64,000 bases of DNA, from contig JAEERW010000002.1 of the NCBI GenBank assembly GCA_016286055.1, positions 1-64,000 of the forward strand, written 5' to 3'. Under the pieces are notes generated by a model. It was not told the origin of the DNA. It saw only the letters and a list, made by a program, of their open reading frames with translations, and ran no database searches. Shown here piece after piece: positions 1-15,100 of the stretch. Source of the stretch: Bacteroidales bacterium (GTDB lineage Bacteria > Bacteroidota > Bacteroidia > Bacteroidales > UBA3824). Within the stretch, counting starts at the first letter, position 1. Every line of letters starts with the position of its first letter. The position numbers and the translations under genes were made by a program.

Positions 1-969
<969 letters not shown>

Positions 970-1123
970 TATAAATTCTTTCTTATTATCAGGGGGTCTG
1001 TGTTATCTTACTTATCGTAAGGTTTCCCGTTCTTTCTTGTTCGACACATCATATGATGTGCTCAAACGCCTTGTGCTTCCTGTCAGTATTTTCAATGTGC
1101 GTGTTTCTTTGTTTTTGCGGGTG

Positions 1124-1155
1124 CAAAGGTAAGGAGGATTTTAACGTCCTCCAAA
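1124..1155 (-). promoter_or_regulatory. rrn operon promoter (Bacteroidota type)
   Basis: On the minus strand a -33 TTTG (1152-1155) is followed after 20 bases by a -7 box TACCTTTG (1124-1131), a perfect match to the Bacteroidota housekeeping sigma consensus TTTG-N19-21-TAnnTTTG. Transcription should begin near 1117, leaving a leader of roughly 150 nt before the mature 16S 5' end. The spacer between the boxes is an inverted repeat (GGAGGA at 1133-1138 against TCCTCC at 1147-1152). The run of A bases just upstream (minus-strand sense) resembles an UP element. Confidence 0.8.
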
Positions 1156-1242
1156 TTTTTTTTGTATTTTTTTGATAGTTTTTTCAAAATATTTTCAACC
1201 GCCTGATTTTGCACCAAATACAGAGGTGAAAAAATATTTAAA

Positions 1243-3054
1243 TTAATCGTTAGATGCTCGATTTGCGCGTTTACGCTCGGTTTCGTCGAGGATAATTTTG
1301 CGGAGACGGATGGTTTTTGGCGTAACTTCCACGTATTCGTCGTCCTTTATATATTCCATGCACTCTTCGAGCGACATTTTAGTGGCGGGCTCTATCATTA
1401 CTTTGTCGTCGGAACCAGAAGCACGCATGTTGGTAAGCTTCTTAGTTTTGCAAACGTTGATAACGATATCGTCCTGACGTGTGTTCTCTCCTATTATCTC
1501 GCCAGAGTATACCTCATCGCCCGGATCAATAAAGAATTTGCCACGGCTCTGGAGGTTGTTGATGGCGTAAGGGATGGCAGTACCTGTTTCCATAGCAATG
1601 AGTGAGCCGTTGCGTTCCTGGGAGAGGTCGCCACGCCAAGGCTCAAAATCTTTGAAACGGTGTGCTATAATAGCCTCGCCCTCGGTAGATGTGAGGAGCG
1701 GGTTGGTAAGACCGATAATACCGCGCGAAGGAATGGCGAACTCCATAAACACACGGTCGTCTTTGGTTTCCATGCTGAGCATATCGCCTTTGCGACGCTG
1801 AACAATGTCGATAACCTTTGACGAGAAGTTTTCGGGCACTTCCACTGTAAGCTGCTCAACAGGCTCAAGCTTTTGTCCGTCCACCTCTTTAATAATTACC
1901 TTGGGCTGACCGAGCTGGAGCTCGTATCCCTCGCGACGCATGGTTTCAACAAGTACAGCGAGATGGAGGATACCACGGCCAAACACTTGGAGTTTTTCGG
2001 GAGAGTCGGTTTCCTCAACACGGAGAGCGAGGTTTTTCTCAGTCTCTTTGAAAAGGCGCTCGCGAAGGTGGCGCGATGTAACGTACTTGCCCTCCTTACC
2101 AAAGAATGGAGAATTATTAATAGTGAAAAGCATACTCATAGTAGGCTCATCAACATGTATACGTTTGAGTTCCTCTGGATTCTCGGGGTCGGCAACAGTG
2201 TCGCCAATATCAAAAGAGTCGAGGCCAAGTATTGCGCAAATTTCGCCACATTGAAGTTCTTGTTTACATTTTTCTTTGCCGAGACCTTCGAATGTGTAGA
2301 GTTCTTTGATGGTAGACCTTTCGATAGCACCGTCGGCTTTCATTACAGCCACGGTTTGACCAGCCTTGAGGCTGCCACGGAAAATACGTCCGATGGCGAT
2401 GCGACCTTGATAGGAAGAATAGTCTAATGAGCTGATCTGCATCTGCAAAGGGCCTTCCACAACTTTTGGAGCGGGAATATGCTTAATAATAAGGTCTAAT
2501 AGGTAAGATACATCCTGAGTGGGAGTTTTCCAATCGGGACCCATCCAACCAGCCTTGCTGCTGCCATAAGCCACAGGGAAATCGAGTTGGTCTTCGGTAG
2601 CGTCGAGACTAAACATAAGATCGAACACAGCCTCGTATACTTGTTCAGGAGTACAGTTGGGTTTGTCGACCTTGTTGACTACCACAATGGGTTTGAGTTT
2701 GAGTTCGATAGCCTTCTGGAGCACGAAACGAGTCTGAGGCATTGGACCTTCAAAAGCGTCGACCAAGAGGATAACGCCGTCGGCCATATTGAGTACACGT
2801 TCTACCTCGCCACCGAAGTCGCTGTGACCAGGGGTGTCGATAATATTGATTTTTACGCCTTTGTAACGTACAGATACGTTTTTAGAAAGGATAGTTATGC
2901 CGCGTTCGCGTTCGAGGTCGTTGTTGTCGAGAATGAGGTCTTTTACCTCCTGATTGTCGCGAAAAAGGTGCGACTGGTGCAAAATTCTGTCTACCAGAGT
3001 GGTTTTACCATGGTCTACATGCGCTATAATAGCTATATTTCTTATATCCTGCAT
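1243..3054 (-). CDS. typA: Translational GTPase TypA/BipA
   Basis: Ribosome-associated GTPase of the EF-G-like family, implicated in 50S assembly and stress or low-temperature growth. At 603 residues it has the normal family length. G-motifs are intact: AHVDHGKT at residues 11-18 (P-loop), DTPGHSD (switch II) and NKVD (base specificity). Domain II and the BipA-specific C-terminal domain follow, with no truncation. The gene is alone on its transcript: a -7-like box lies 28 bp upstream and the next gene downstream is the rrn operon with its own promoter. Start chosen at MQDIRNIAII, which places the P-loop at the usual distance. Confidence 0.97.
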   Translation of the reverse strand: MQDIRNIAIIAHVDHGKTTLVDRILHQSHLFRDNQEVKDLILDNNDLERERGITILSKNVSVRYKGVKINIIDTPGHSDFGGEVERVLNMADGVILLVDAFEGPMPQTRFVLQKAIELKLKPIVVVNKVDKPNCTPEQVYEAVFDLMFSLDATEDQLDFPVAYGSSKAGWMGPDWKTPTQDVSYLLDLIIKHIPAPKVVEGPLQMQISSLDYSSYQGRIAIGRIFRGSLKAGQTVAVMKADGAIERSTIKELYTFEGLGKEKCKQELQCGEICAILGLDSFDIGDTVADPENPEELKRIHVDEPTMSMLFTINNSPFFGKEGKYVTSRHLRERLFKETEKNLALRVEETDSPEKLQVFGRGILHLAVLVETMRREGYELQLGQPKVIIKEVDGQKLEPVEQLTVEVPENFSSKVIDIVQRRKGDMLSMETKDDRVFMEFAIPSRGIIGLTNPLLTSTEGEAIIAHRFKDFEPWRGDLSQERNGSLIAMETGTAIPYAINNLQSRGKFFIDPGDEVYSGEIIGENTRQDDIVINVCKTKKLTNMRASGSDDKVMIEPATKMSLEECMEYIKDDEYVEVTPKTIRLRKIILDETERKRANRASND

Positions 3055-3081
3055 TGTGGTAACACTTTATATTTTAAAGCG

Positions 3082-3089
3082 CAAATTTA
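3082..3089 (-). promoter_or_regulatory. Putative typA -7 box
   Basis: TAAATTTG on the minus strand matches TAnnTTTG and sits 28 bp before the typA start. I see no good TTTG at -33, so this is a weak call resting on one box and position. Confidence 0.4.
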
Positions 3090-3140
3090 TAACAGATTAT
3101 CGTTAATAATGTTACCTATAAATTAAGAAATGGTATAAAA

Positions 3141-3178
3141 ACAAAAAAGGTCGGAGAGCAAGTCTCCGGCCCTTTTTG
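3141..3178. terminator. Intrinsic terminator downstream of the giant gene
   Basis: A nine-pair stem (GGTCGGAGA at 3149-3157 with TCTCCGGCC at 3163-3171, one G-T pair) has a five-base loop. It is flanked by A's on the left and T's on the right, so it can act in both directions. It lies 20-60 bases past the stop of the giant minus-strand gene and upstream of typA. Confidence 0.85.
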
Positions 3179-3198
3179 AATGAAAGTTATTAAGGGAA

Positions 3199-6100
3199 CT
3201 AACGCAAGAGCGTTACGTTGCCAATCTTCTTGTAGATCTTACCGTTTTCGAATATGCAGTTGCATTTCCAAACGTAAACGTCTTGTGCGCAGAGGTCGCC
3301 ACGGTAGTAGCCGTCCCAACCGATTTCAGGATCTGTGCTTTCGAAAATCTTCTCGCCGTAGCGGTTGAAGATTTGGAGCTTGTAAGTACCAGCCTTGATA
3401 CCGTTGCGCGGGTAAGGCATGAATACATAGTTCTTGGTACGAGTTGGAACACCGCCCGAAGGACCAGCCGGATTGGGCTTGAATGCATTCGGGAATCGTA
3501 GCATACCTTCTGGTTCAACTCTTACGTGCTGTTCGTTGCCAACTGTTGTACAACCCTCGGCAGAAGTAACCTTGAGAGAGATGTAGAAGTCGCCAGCTTC
3601 GGTATAGTAGTGAGTGGGTTCTTTTTCAACAGATGTTTGACCATCGCCGAAATCCCAGAGGTATGTAGCACCGTTGATCGACTCGTTGCTGGTGTAGAGA
3701 GCCTGGTTGGGCAGACGAACCGTATCAGGATAAGCTTGGTAGTCAACAATAGGTGTTGAGAATACGGTTACGGTATCAGTTCTCATATAGAGTTCTCCGT
3801 CGGTACCAGGACCGAAAGCGTATTGATAGAGCAAGTATCTGCCAGGTTTGTTGAAGAGGTAAGTTGCAATCTTCTGGTCAGGTACCATCATTTGAGCTTG
3901 GAGAACGAGAGAGTCGCTTACCTGGTAGATATCCCATCTTACAGAGTCAGCGTAGAGTACTTCCTCAATAAGTTCGTGGAGATAGGGTTCACAACCTTCG
4001 AATCCAGTAGACTGCATAGTACGCTTCGGCGGAGCGGGATCGATAATCACAATCTGAGTATCGCTAGCAGCACAGAATTTATTCTTAACGTCAAGAACAA
4101 TCTTGTATTCGCCGAAGTTCATATACTTGTGAGTCAAGGTCTTTTCAAACTCGGTGTTATCGTTCCAAACAGTGCCTTGTCCATCACCGTAAGCCCAAGC
4201 ATACCTTACATCGCTGCCCGGATTTTGAACAGCGTAGAGGCTAAACTGGGTAGAGGGCTGCATCTGACGAGCTGGCGAAACAGTAAACTTAGCTGTAGGA
4301 ACAGTGAATACTGTAATTTCGCTTGAATCGACATTGTAGCAAGTCTGGTTGCCCGGAATCTTGATGCCGGTAGTGAGCCAGATTTGGAGTGTACTGTCGT
4401 GGTCAGATGTGTTGTAGAACGTACGCTCTATCAAGTTGTCGTGATCGGTGGTTTCGATAGATGTTATGTTACCGAAGTTCCAAGTGTAGAATGTAGAACC
4501 AGTAGAGTCGGTGTCGATAGTAGTGTTGGCAAACTGAGCTGTAAACGGAGAGCATCCGGCAGCAGTTTTGGGCACGATTGTAAATTCGGCATCAGGAGCT
4601 ACATAGTAAGATACTCGGATAGTGTCGCTAGCATAACAGTTTCGCTGTGGAGCCCAAGCCTCAACGTGCCATACAATAACGTTGGTAGCAACAGCGAGGT
4701 CGTTGACCTTAGTTTCAGTAGCGCTCGGATACTCGTATGTAGCAGAGCCAAACGGAGTATCCCAGTAACCATACCAATTATTAGTGATGAGCGGATTGTT
4801 GAGCGGGCCAGTAGCTTTCAGCACTGTAGAGTCTTCGCAGAGGTGCTGGTCGGGACCTGCATCAACTGTGAATCCGTAGTTAGAAATTTCAACAGAGTCG
4901 ATAGCAGTGAATCCGTTACGAGTTACGTTCCAGTAAAGGACGTTTTTACCGGGTTTGAGTTTGCGAACCCAAGTCTTAGGATTGGTAGGATCGTCGAACT
5001 CGCAACCACGTTCGCGGCTTGTCCAGTGTCCAACTGCGCCTTCTGGTTGTTGAGCATTAAGTTGAATAGAATCCTCACAGGTGGGAAGATCGTCGCCAGC
5101 CTCAACCTTAAAGGCTTGGTAATTGATTACTACCCAATCCCTTGCTATACAAGCAGGATTCATAATGCCCGCTTGTGCACCTTCGATCTGATATCTATTA
5201 AGTTGAACAATATACTCAAACATATTTCTACCAGAAGAGAGACCCTTGAATTCGGTTACGAAACCGTCTTGTGGAGTAGGTCTACCAGATCCTTCAACAC
5301 GTCGCCAAGAAGCTGTATAGAGAGGATCGCTATTGCTGTTGGTCTTCTGAGGAGTACCACCAATTGTGTAGTGGTCGTGACCGGGTCGAGCTATGTGAGA
5401 ATTTGAAATAGTGCTTGTGTCGGCATCCACTTCAAAGTGGTAAGACAAAATCTTAACAGTACCCTCGCCTTCGCATCTTGTAACAGTGTCTTTAACGTGC
5501 CAGAAGAATGCGTTAGAGTAACCCAGACCTTCGTCGTTGAAGTAGAGTCCGTATACTGTAGTGTTGTTTGTAGTATTATCAACGAATACCGGACCGGCAC
5601 CAGAGAATGGTGTTGTTGTAGCCGAAACAGAACCGAGTCGCCATTCACCTATTTGGTTAGGAGCGAGAGCATCGCCAGCAAGGTAAGCGAATGTGTCGCA
5701 AACATACTGGTCGGAACCAGCACTTACGTGCAATGTCTGGTTGTTGAGAGTGATTGACTCTGAACTACGACAATTGATATCGCCGTTAGTAACAGTCCAT
5801 GTGATAACATTATCACCCTTGCCAAGTCCACGAACCATGGTTACATTATTGGTTTCGTCGTCGAAAGTACCAATACCATTGGGTATAGACCATGCACCTG
5901 TACCAGCCGACATCTTAGCCTCCAATTGAATATCATCGGAACATACTGTCTTAGAGCCAGTGGGTATCTCAATATCAACCTGAACGTTGGTAACAACAAC
6001 CTTAGCCTCAGCCTCACAACCGTTAGAGTAAGCCTTCAAGGTAAGTTCTGTAGGAACAGACTTACGCAAGTTGAATACTGTGGTTGCGGGATCAGTAGGA

Positions 6101-9100
6101 TCGAGGAAGTTACCGCCCGACCATTCGCAAGTGATATTGCTATTGTTAGGCAATCTACCTTCCAAAGGAGTTTCAGGACCGCAGACCTGAATAGATTTAC
6201 CAGCAGAAATATCAAATGCGTTGTTGTAAACCTGAACTGACGAAGAGTCGGAACATACCTTAGGGTTAAGGTGGTTGGGATCGTTTACATCATCGAACCA
6301 TTCCGGAGTTTTAACAACCCAATAGAGTGTTGTAGCTCCCTTGTTAATGTGTTTAACTTGGGTTTCGAAAGCAGTAGTATTTACAATTTCACAACCTGTT
6401 CCGTTAGCAACATGCCATTCGCCATAATCACCAGGATAAGGCTCAACAGCCACAAGGTTCTTAACATCGTCGTAAGAGCAAGCGTTGATTTCAAAGTCGG
6501 GACCAGGATCAACCTGATAGTTGTAAACAAGGACATCTGCCTGCGACTTACAAGCGTCAAGACCGTGGAGACGCGGAGTTTCAACAATCCAAGATGCGGT
6601 AAACTGACCTCTCTGCGACATATACAATGTGGATATGTTGTTGAGCGAATTAGAGAAGTGAGCAGTTGTTTTGTTGGGTGTAAACCAATATCCGATAGCG
6701 CTCGAAACATCGGGCGGTAATGCGGAGAGAACTGCCTGTCCATCACATACAGGATTTTCGTCGTTCATATATGCGGTTGCAGTAGACTGCAAAGCATCAA
6801 CATAGAGTACTGCATTGGCGTCACAGTTGTTCTCTTTCATATACCAAACGAGTTTATGTCTACCAGGAGCCAAAACTTTAATTTTGGTAGTTGCCAACGT
6901 TGACTCGTCAATGAATTGGATATTGCTAGAAGACGGGAACCAATATCCAGTGCCTCCATTTTTGAGAGGAGTAGCCGAAATGGTAAGTTCTGGTTTGTCG
7001 ATCTGACAAATTTGACGAACGTTGGTACCAGCGTCACCAGTAACTGAAGTAACTATATTGTTGGCAACAACATCAATTGTGTCGATAGAGTAGCAGTTGC
7101 CACGACGGATAGTCCAAGTGATATAGTTGTGGTCGAAGTTGAGATCTCTAACGGTGGTTTTGTAGTTGGTAGAGTTGTCCCAAGTGCCGTTGCCTTGGAG
7201 AACGTTCCATTCGCCACGTTCACCTGAGATAGAGGGCTGGTTAGCAGTAAGCTCTGCCTCATTGGTGCAGACACTCATTGAAGACTCAATGATATTAGCC
7301 TTTTCAGGTGTCATATTCCAAACGTTAATCATCTTGTTAACCTTACATTCACCGTAGCCGTTAACAGCGGGAACAGTAACAGTCCACTTGAGCATATTCT
7401 TGCCCGAGCCTAAGCCCACAGCGGTAGCCTTGGCGAGAGTAGAGTTGGCAAGGAACGAAGCTCCACCGCTCTCAGCAGTCCAAACCGATGTGTAGTTAAT
7501 GTTAGTGCTACCATAAACGGAGCCTTCAACGTAAGCAGTGTCGCTACAATACTCTTCCTTAGAAGATGCTACATTAACCAGCAAGTGACGGTTGCGGATA
7601 TTAACGGTGTCGGATGCCACACAAGCATTATCACCAGTACCGCGTTGGATAAACCAAGCGAACTTATTGTCGCCATCAATGAGGCCAGTTACATGGGTGT
7701 AAACTGCTGTGGTTTGAGCTATTATTCCATTTTCATTTACATTAACCCAATAACCTTTTTCACCAGATGCCGGTGATGTACCTTGAAGATCGGCTTCATC
7801 CTCACAAGAGAAGTAGTCGGGTCCAAGGTTAGGCTGAGTGGGTTTGTTGTTGGTGATAACCACCTCAGCTTCGGCACGACAATCGTTGTTAGGATCTGTA
7901 CTTATAACCTCCCAACGGAGTCTGTTGGGACCAGCAGCAAGACCGCTAACCGTTGTAGTGAACGATGTAGAGTTGGCAAATACAACAGAGTTAGAAGGAC
8001 GATGCCATACTCCTACAAAGTCGCCCAAAGTAGAGGGATCCTGAGCCTGGAGTTTAACATTGTTGCCATCGCAAACAGCATGGTCAACACCAGCAAAAGT
8101 AGAAATCTGTTCGTTGGTAACAGTAATCTCAAATGCGTCTTTACATTCGATACCGTTATCAATGTTGGTAACAGTCCATATAAATGTGTGGTCGCCAGTT
8201 CCAATGTTAGTAACCTTAGTCATGAAGTAGGAAGAATTTTCGATTACCGACTCGTCTGTGTCGGTCAACTTGGACCAAACACCAGTTCCCATCGAAGGTC
8301 TTCCAGCAATCAAAGTAGTTTCCGAAGAGCAGATGTGAGATGAGTGTGAATTAGCCCTTGCAGAAGGCTTGATGTTGCGTAGTTTAACAAGGTCTTGAAC
8401 TACACAGCCTTTGTATGCCACGTTCCAGTAGAACTCGTTGTTGAGTTTAGCCATATTGGTAACCGTGGTTTGGTTACACTCGGCAGCGTAGCTTGAAGCG
8501 TAAGCGTAGAAGTCAGCGGCTGTTTTGGTAGACCAATAAGCCTTATCCTGAGGCGACATGTTGCTATTAACAGGGTCAAATACAACATTCTGGTTGATAG
8601 TTTTATAATTAAACTTATCGAAAGTACCAGAGCCAGAACCTACCGACCACCATACTGAGTCGTATTGGGCAGGCATTTCAGCTACAAAGGCAAAGTCGTT
8701 AGAGCATATCGGGAGGTAAGTATCGGCACCACCACCGATAGCGTCTTGACGGTTGCTTGTGATAGTTACAAGTGCCTCCATATTGGGACATTCCTCATTG
8801 CCAACCACCCATTTCAAGGTATTTTTACCGAATGTTAGATTCTTAACACCAGAGTTGAATGCAGTAGAATTGGTAAATACTGCACTACCAGTAACGGGCT
8901 CCCAGTGAGAAGTAATCTTAGTGGGATCTACACCCGACACGCTATACGGGTCGGTAGCATAGAGGGTATATATCTCGTCGCAAGTTTCATCATCAATACC
9001 TGCTGTAAAGTTAGAGAACATTGCGTGAGGTATAGAAACATCTACATGATTTATACATTCATTATGGTTAACGTACCAACGGATTGCATTGTCGCCATAC

Positions 9101-12100
9101 ATCAGGTGAGATACCTTTGTAATAGCGCTGCTGGGGCTTGAAACCACAAGCGGAGACTGGTCGGGAGTTTCCCACCAACCTTGGTCTTTGTCGCGGTCGT
9201 ACATAGTACCAGCGATTGTTACCTCAGCAGAACACTTGTCTACACCATCGGTATTGACTGTCGGGGTGAACAGGTTGTTGTAGATAGCAACATCTATCGA
9301 ATCCTTACATCCAGAAACAGGATCCACAACAGTCCAACGTACCATAATCGAGCCTGTGGGCAGATTTGTATACTTGGTATTCATTTGGTCAGGGCTTGAA
9401 ATTGTGAATCCAGACCTATTAGCAGCATTCACAAAGTTGGGATGAACCGACCATGTGCCTATCCAACCGTTTTGAGAGGTGGGTCCGTTACCAGAGAGGT
9501 TGCCGTAGCTATTACATTCTTTAACGTCGTCAATGTTAGCCAAAGTAACACCCATGTTGTAGTATGCGATGGATGATGTGCTAAAACATCCGTAGTTCTT
9601 GTTGGTAACAGTCCATTGAACAATATTCTCACCTGGCTGGAGGTTGTAAATTCTAGTAGTATAGTTGGTAGAATTATTAATATAAGTATCGGGGCCGCCT
9701 TTAACAATCTTCCATTCACCAGTATAATCGGCATGGGTAGCAGGGTTGAATGCGGCTGTAAGAGTATAATCATCGTCGCACATGTCAGGCAGAACAGCAG
9801 GGCCTGTGATACGTGAGTTAGGAACGAGATAAGTATAAGAAACAGTGGTGTGGTCGTGACAATAACCATTGTCGATGTGCCACTCGAATGAGTTATTACC
9901 ACCTTCTTGTAAGCCATACACCTTAACATTGTAGAGTGTGCTGTTGTTGTTTTCGAAAGAAACACCAGCAGGAGCTACCCACCAACCAGTTTCTCCATTA
10001 TCAATTCTCGGAGCATCTGCTTTAAGTATACCCTCGGGTTTGCAGAATACGTCAGGCTCTGCATAAGGTGCAACCGCATGGCTGACAATGATAGCAGTGT
10101 CGGCATTATCGGGACAGTTGTCACCTTCGTTGAGGTTATATACCCATCGGAGACTTACCTTAGCACCAGGATTGATCTTAAGGTCAGTATTGTACAATGT
10201 GGGATTCACTAACGAGCAATTGCTTTGACCCGAAACAATTTCCCAACGTCCAGCGCCACCAGTAGGATGGTCGGCATTGAGGTGGATAACAGGTCCGCAG
10301 TTGTTGTCATCGTAGTCACCAGCAGAGAGCGAGTAGTTGTGGTTGATAATGGTGAGGTCGGCGTAATCGTTACAAGCATTGGCACCAGTACCCTTAGAAA
10401 CATGCCAACGGTATGTTTCAATAGCGCGGGGTTCTATGTCGTAAACTCTTGTGGTGGGATCCAAAGAATTTGCAATTTTACCTGTGTTGGTTATGCTTGT
10501 GGGCTCCCAATAAGCAGTTCCGTCAGAAATGTTATCTGCCTTGATCTCAACCTCGTTTTTGTCGTCCCAACAGATGTACAACGGATTATCAGACTTGATA
10601 GAAGCAACTACCTTGTTAGAAACGATTTTAACGTCTGCAGTGCTATAACAGTTGGGGTTTGCTAAGCTTCTAACAGTCCATCTAAACTGCGTTTTGGTGG
10701 TGTTAGAGATGTCAACGATGTGAACGTCGGCCAATGCGGTATTAGCAGTAGCGTCGAACGCTGCAGGACCATCAATGCGATCCCACTGACCAACGCAACC
10801 ACTCGGCAAATCAGCAGAGAGTGTCCAATCGTCTGCGCACTTGGTGAAGATATCACCATTGGCGTCAACACCGTAGATTTTAGCTTTAACAGAATTGTTG
10901 CGAATAGTAACAGTCTTGCTGTCGCCACATTCGGGAGCATTCTTAGGTGTTACAGTCCAACGGAACTCGTATGCACCGTTAGAGAGACCTGAAACAGAGG
11001 TTTCGTTAACAGAGCTACCGTCACCGATGGTAATAAGTTCGGGATGATCGCCCGAAACATACGACCAAAGACCTGTGTGTGTTTGAGAATCATAAGGCGA
11101 GCCTTTGAGTTGTGCCACAGGGCCGCAGATATTTTCTTCTTCAACAGAAGCGTCGGCAACATATTTAGCATTGGTGATAGCAACTGTTGCAGTAACTTCA
11201 CCGCAGTTAGATCCATTTTGAACGTGCCATGTAAATACTGTTTGAATATTGTATGGCAAGTTAGAAACACGAACCGAAGAAGATTCAGTAACATCGTTTT
11301 CGTACCTTACTACTGCATCCTGGTCGGAAGTCCACCAGCCACGAGCACCATAGCCAGATACATCGTAAGCTTTAAGTTCAACTTCATCACCGCAAACAAC
11401 TTTATTTTTGGTGTAGATATTAGCTTCGGCAAATCTGTTCTTAACAGTTACAGAAACTTCATCGTGACATGCGGCACTATTGCCATTGCGTTTGTCAACA
11501 GTCCACTTAATAACTGCTTCCGAATTGCTCGGCAGATTTGTTACTGTAACTGCATATTCAGAATTGGTAGACTTGCCGTTGAACAATAATGGTGAAGAGC
11601 TTGACCACAAAGGATCACCGTATTTCACCTGCTTAGCTTCAAGCAAGAACGAGCTACCACAGATATCGTATACCGTGCCAGGCACGTAATCTTGTCCATC
11701 AACTTTGAGTATACGAGCGGGATCGATAGTGTTGTTGTCAACACGAACAATATCATATGAAGAACATCCTGTTTTGGTATCAGTAACTGTCCAAGTAAAC
11801 TCGTTGGTAAAGTCTTTGGTGAGGTTAGAAACCTTAACAGAGGGATCGGTCTTAACATTGTTTTCCCAAGTGATATAGTCATAATTGCTAGACCATTCGC
11901 CAACTTGGTCGGGCAATAGAGCCTCAGCCTCCAATTGGAACCAGTCTTCGCCACAGATGGTAGCACCACCTTGACCTGCACTTACTGTAAAGGCGTTGTT
12001 CTTAACGTAAACTACGTCTTGATCAGAACAGTATTTATAAACAGTAGAGCCAGTTCTAGCGGTTTCCTCAGCGTCGATATAGCGACGTTTGAAATTCCAA

Positions 12101-15100
12101 CGGAGACCAACAGTTTTGCCAGGAGGAATATTCTCGTAATGAGCGATATAGTCGGACGGAACAGTCTCAACAAAGTTACCCGGGGCACTATCATCAACCT
12201 TATTCCAGAATCCGCTAAAGGTTTCATCTTTAAACTCATTACCAGCTACCACTGCTGTTCCATCGCACAATTGTGCAGAAGCAATCTGAGCATCAGCCTT
12301 TATAAAGGCGTTGGTAATCTTAACAGTTGCATCTTTAGGACATCCATTGGCAACTTCCATATGCCATTGGAGTAAAACACTGCCATCAACACCTCTTACT
12401 ACAGCCTTAGGATTGTGTTCATCAGAAGCATCTACATATCCTGTGCCTGCAATAGGTGTCCAAGTACCAGTGCCGCCGGCAATTTCAGAAGCAGAGAGTT
12501 GATACTCGCTACCACAGATGGTAACATCATCGGAACTCAACCTTGTTTCGGCATCAAGAGTGTAATCTTTGTTGTCGATAATTACAGTAGAGCGGTCGGA
12601 GCAGAGCAACTGAGATGTGAGAGGATCAACCTTTTCAACTACCCAGTCGAATTTATAGATACCCTTAACATCGAGACCAGTAACAGAAGTTTCTGACATT
12701 GCAGAATTGAATACGATAGTAGATTTTTCCATAAATGTTGACGGGAAATCAACTATCTCCCAATATCCAGTTACACCTTGACCAGTAACGCCCTCGGCTT
12801 TGAGAGTGGCTGTATTGGTACAGATAACTCCGATAGGTGTTACCTTGGATTCAACTCTGTTGTTGACAACGTTAACAATCTCAGATTTGGTACACTTGCC
12901 GTTAGTAACAGTCCAAGTGAACGCCTCGGAAGGATTAGCGATATTTTCATATACTGTTTCAAAGTTCGACGAAGTGGTTTCTGTCTTGCCTTGAACATTA
13001 GCTGATGTAGACGCCCAAACACCGGTAACACCATAACTGCTCGGGTTGTCGGCTTTGAGGGTAGCTGTGCCATCACAAGTAGAAATTGTATTAGAAGGAA
13101 CTGTAGCAGCCACCTCATGACTCTGAACTGTCATTTCGGCATGTGTTTCACAGCCCTTAACCTTATCTCTCAATGTCCAGCGGACTTTGATGTTGTCCTG
13201 TCCGGGAACCATGTTTTCAATCATTGTAACGTGGCTGTGTTCAGATCCTGCCTTGATGTTGGCATTGCCTTGAACAACCGACCAAGTACCTTCAAACTGA
13301 GTAGGATCAGAAGGTGCCACAGCTGTAAGCTTATCTTCTGGCAAACATGTTTCGTAAACAGCGGGCATATTAATAAGTGCCTCCTCAGGATTGTTGTTAT
13401 AAACATTCTTAGTGAATTCTTGTTTACAAGTAAGATTTCCATCTTTGTTGCGAACAGTCCATGTGATAACATTAAGACCACGACTCAATCCAGTGAAGTG
13501 AGTAGAAATCATAGAGTCACCGTTAACAGCCTCGAACGAAGCCTCATTTGCAGGCAACGGGTCGGCAGTAGGACAACTCCATACGCCGATGTAGCCGCGG
13601 GGCAGATTAACGTTAACATCTGTTTCAGTACCGCAGAGCGATTCGCCACCACCGATTGTAAGGTCAACCTTATGACTAACAATAGAGAATTCGGCAACAG
13701 ATGAGCAGTTAGGTATTTCGTCTACTGTAACTGTCCAGAGAAGTTGTGTTGTAGTATTCTTAGGTATGTTTGTAACTGTGGTTACAAAGCTGTTCTTAGG
13801 ATTATAGTCTAATGTACCACCACCGCTGTACGACCAAGTACCATGTTCGTTGGCAGCAGGAACATTGTCGACAGATAATGATATTGATTCATCACATGTT
13901 TCGTAAACCTTGCCAGCTGTGATAGGTTTAACATTCTTAACAGTGAGCGACTCGTCAGCCTTACAACCATCTTTTTCCACATGCCATACAAGCGAAGCAG
14001 TGGTGTTGTTGAGTTTAATTTGGCTGTTGGGCATTGAAGCATTCCACAAGCTAATTTCAGCAGGGTTGTATTCCCAAGACTGAGTAGTTACTGAGTGGTT
14101 TTGAGCGGCAAGCCAGATAGGATTATCAGTGCCGTCGCCGCAGACATACATTATGTTAGACTTAGCTCCATTAGCGAAATATGCGTAGGTATTGAAGCTG
14201 TTTTCGAAGAAAGTAACCTCCAAATCTTCTGCACAACGAGGATTGTTGGCATTCTTGATATGCCAAACGTAAGTATAAGGATCGTTGGGGCTTGGAGTAA
14301 TATTCGAAAGCATCAACATATTAACGTTGAGAGCCGATGTGGGATTAGCATGAGGAGCATGCTTAAGAGTCCAATATCCTTCCCAACCATCCTCCAAAGC
14401 GGGAGGAATAAGATTGGTAGAAGTTTCGCAGAGGCGGTTGAGGTTGTCGGCACCATCTACTTTAATCTTAGCCACATTCCAATTCTGAAGTGTTTGGTTG
14501 TAAACTTTTACAGTAGCGGTTTTAATAGAGCCGTCGGCATCGCCACAAGTAGAAGCAGCACCACGCGAAGATGTTACAGTCCAAGTGAATACGGTAAGAC
14601 CCAACGGAACCTCCACTCTTGTACTGTAGTTGGTTTGATTCTCGTATTGAACCTCAGAATCGCGGTTTGATGTCCACTTACCTGTTGCGTTGTATTTCGA
14701 AGGATTGAGTGCTACAAGTTGAGTATTAGACGAGCAGATGTACTGGTCGCCTCCTTGGATTGAAGCAGCAAAGAAATCGTTGTAGATTGTAACTTCGTCA
14801 ACAACTGTACAATTCTCATTGGTTACCGTCCACTTAATAGTATTTTCACCAGCTTTGAGACCAGTAACCTTAGTAGAGAATGATGTGGGGCTTTCAATAT
14901 TGTTGGTAGAACCATTAACAGTCCAAGTGCCAGTAGCAGAAGATGGTGTAAACTGTTGAGCACTCATAGTGTTCAAATCACCAGAAGCGTTAGAGCAGAT
15001 AACCTCATTATCAGAAGGTGTTACAATAGCAACTTTGCCAGGTTTGTGGTTGACAATTTCAACAGTCTTAGAATCTTTACAACCGAGCGGCGAAGTTACA

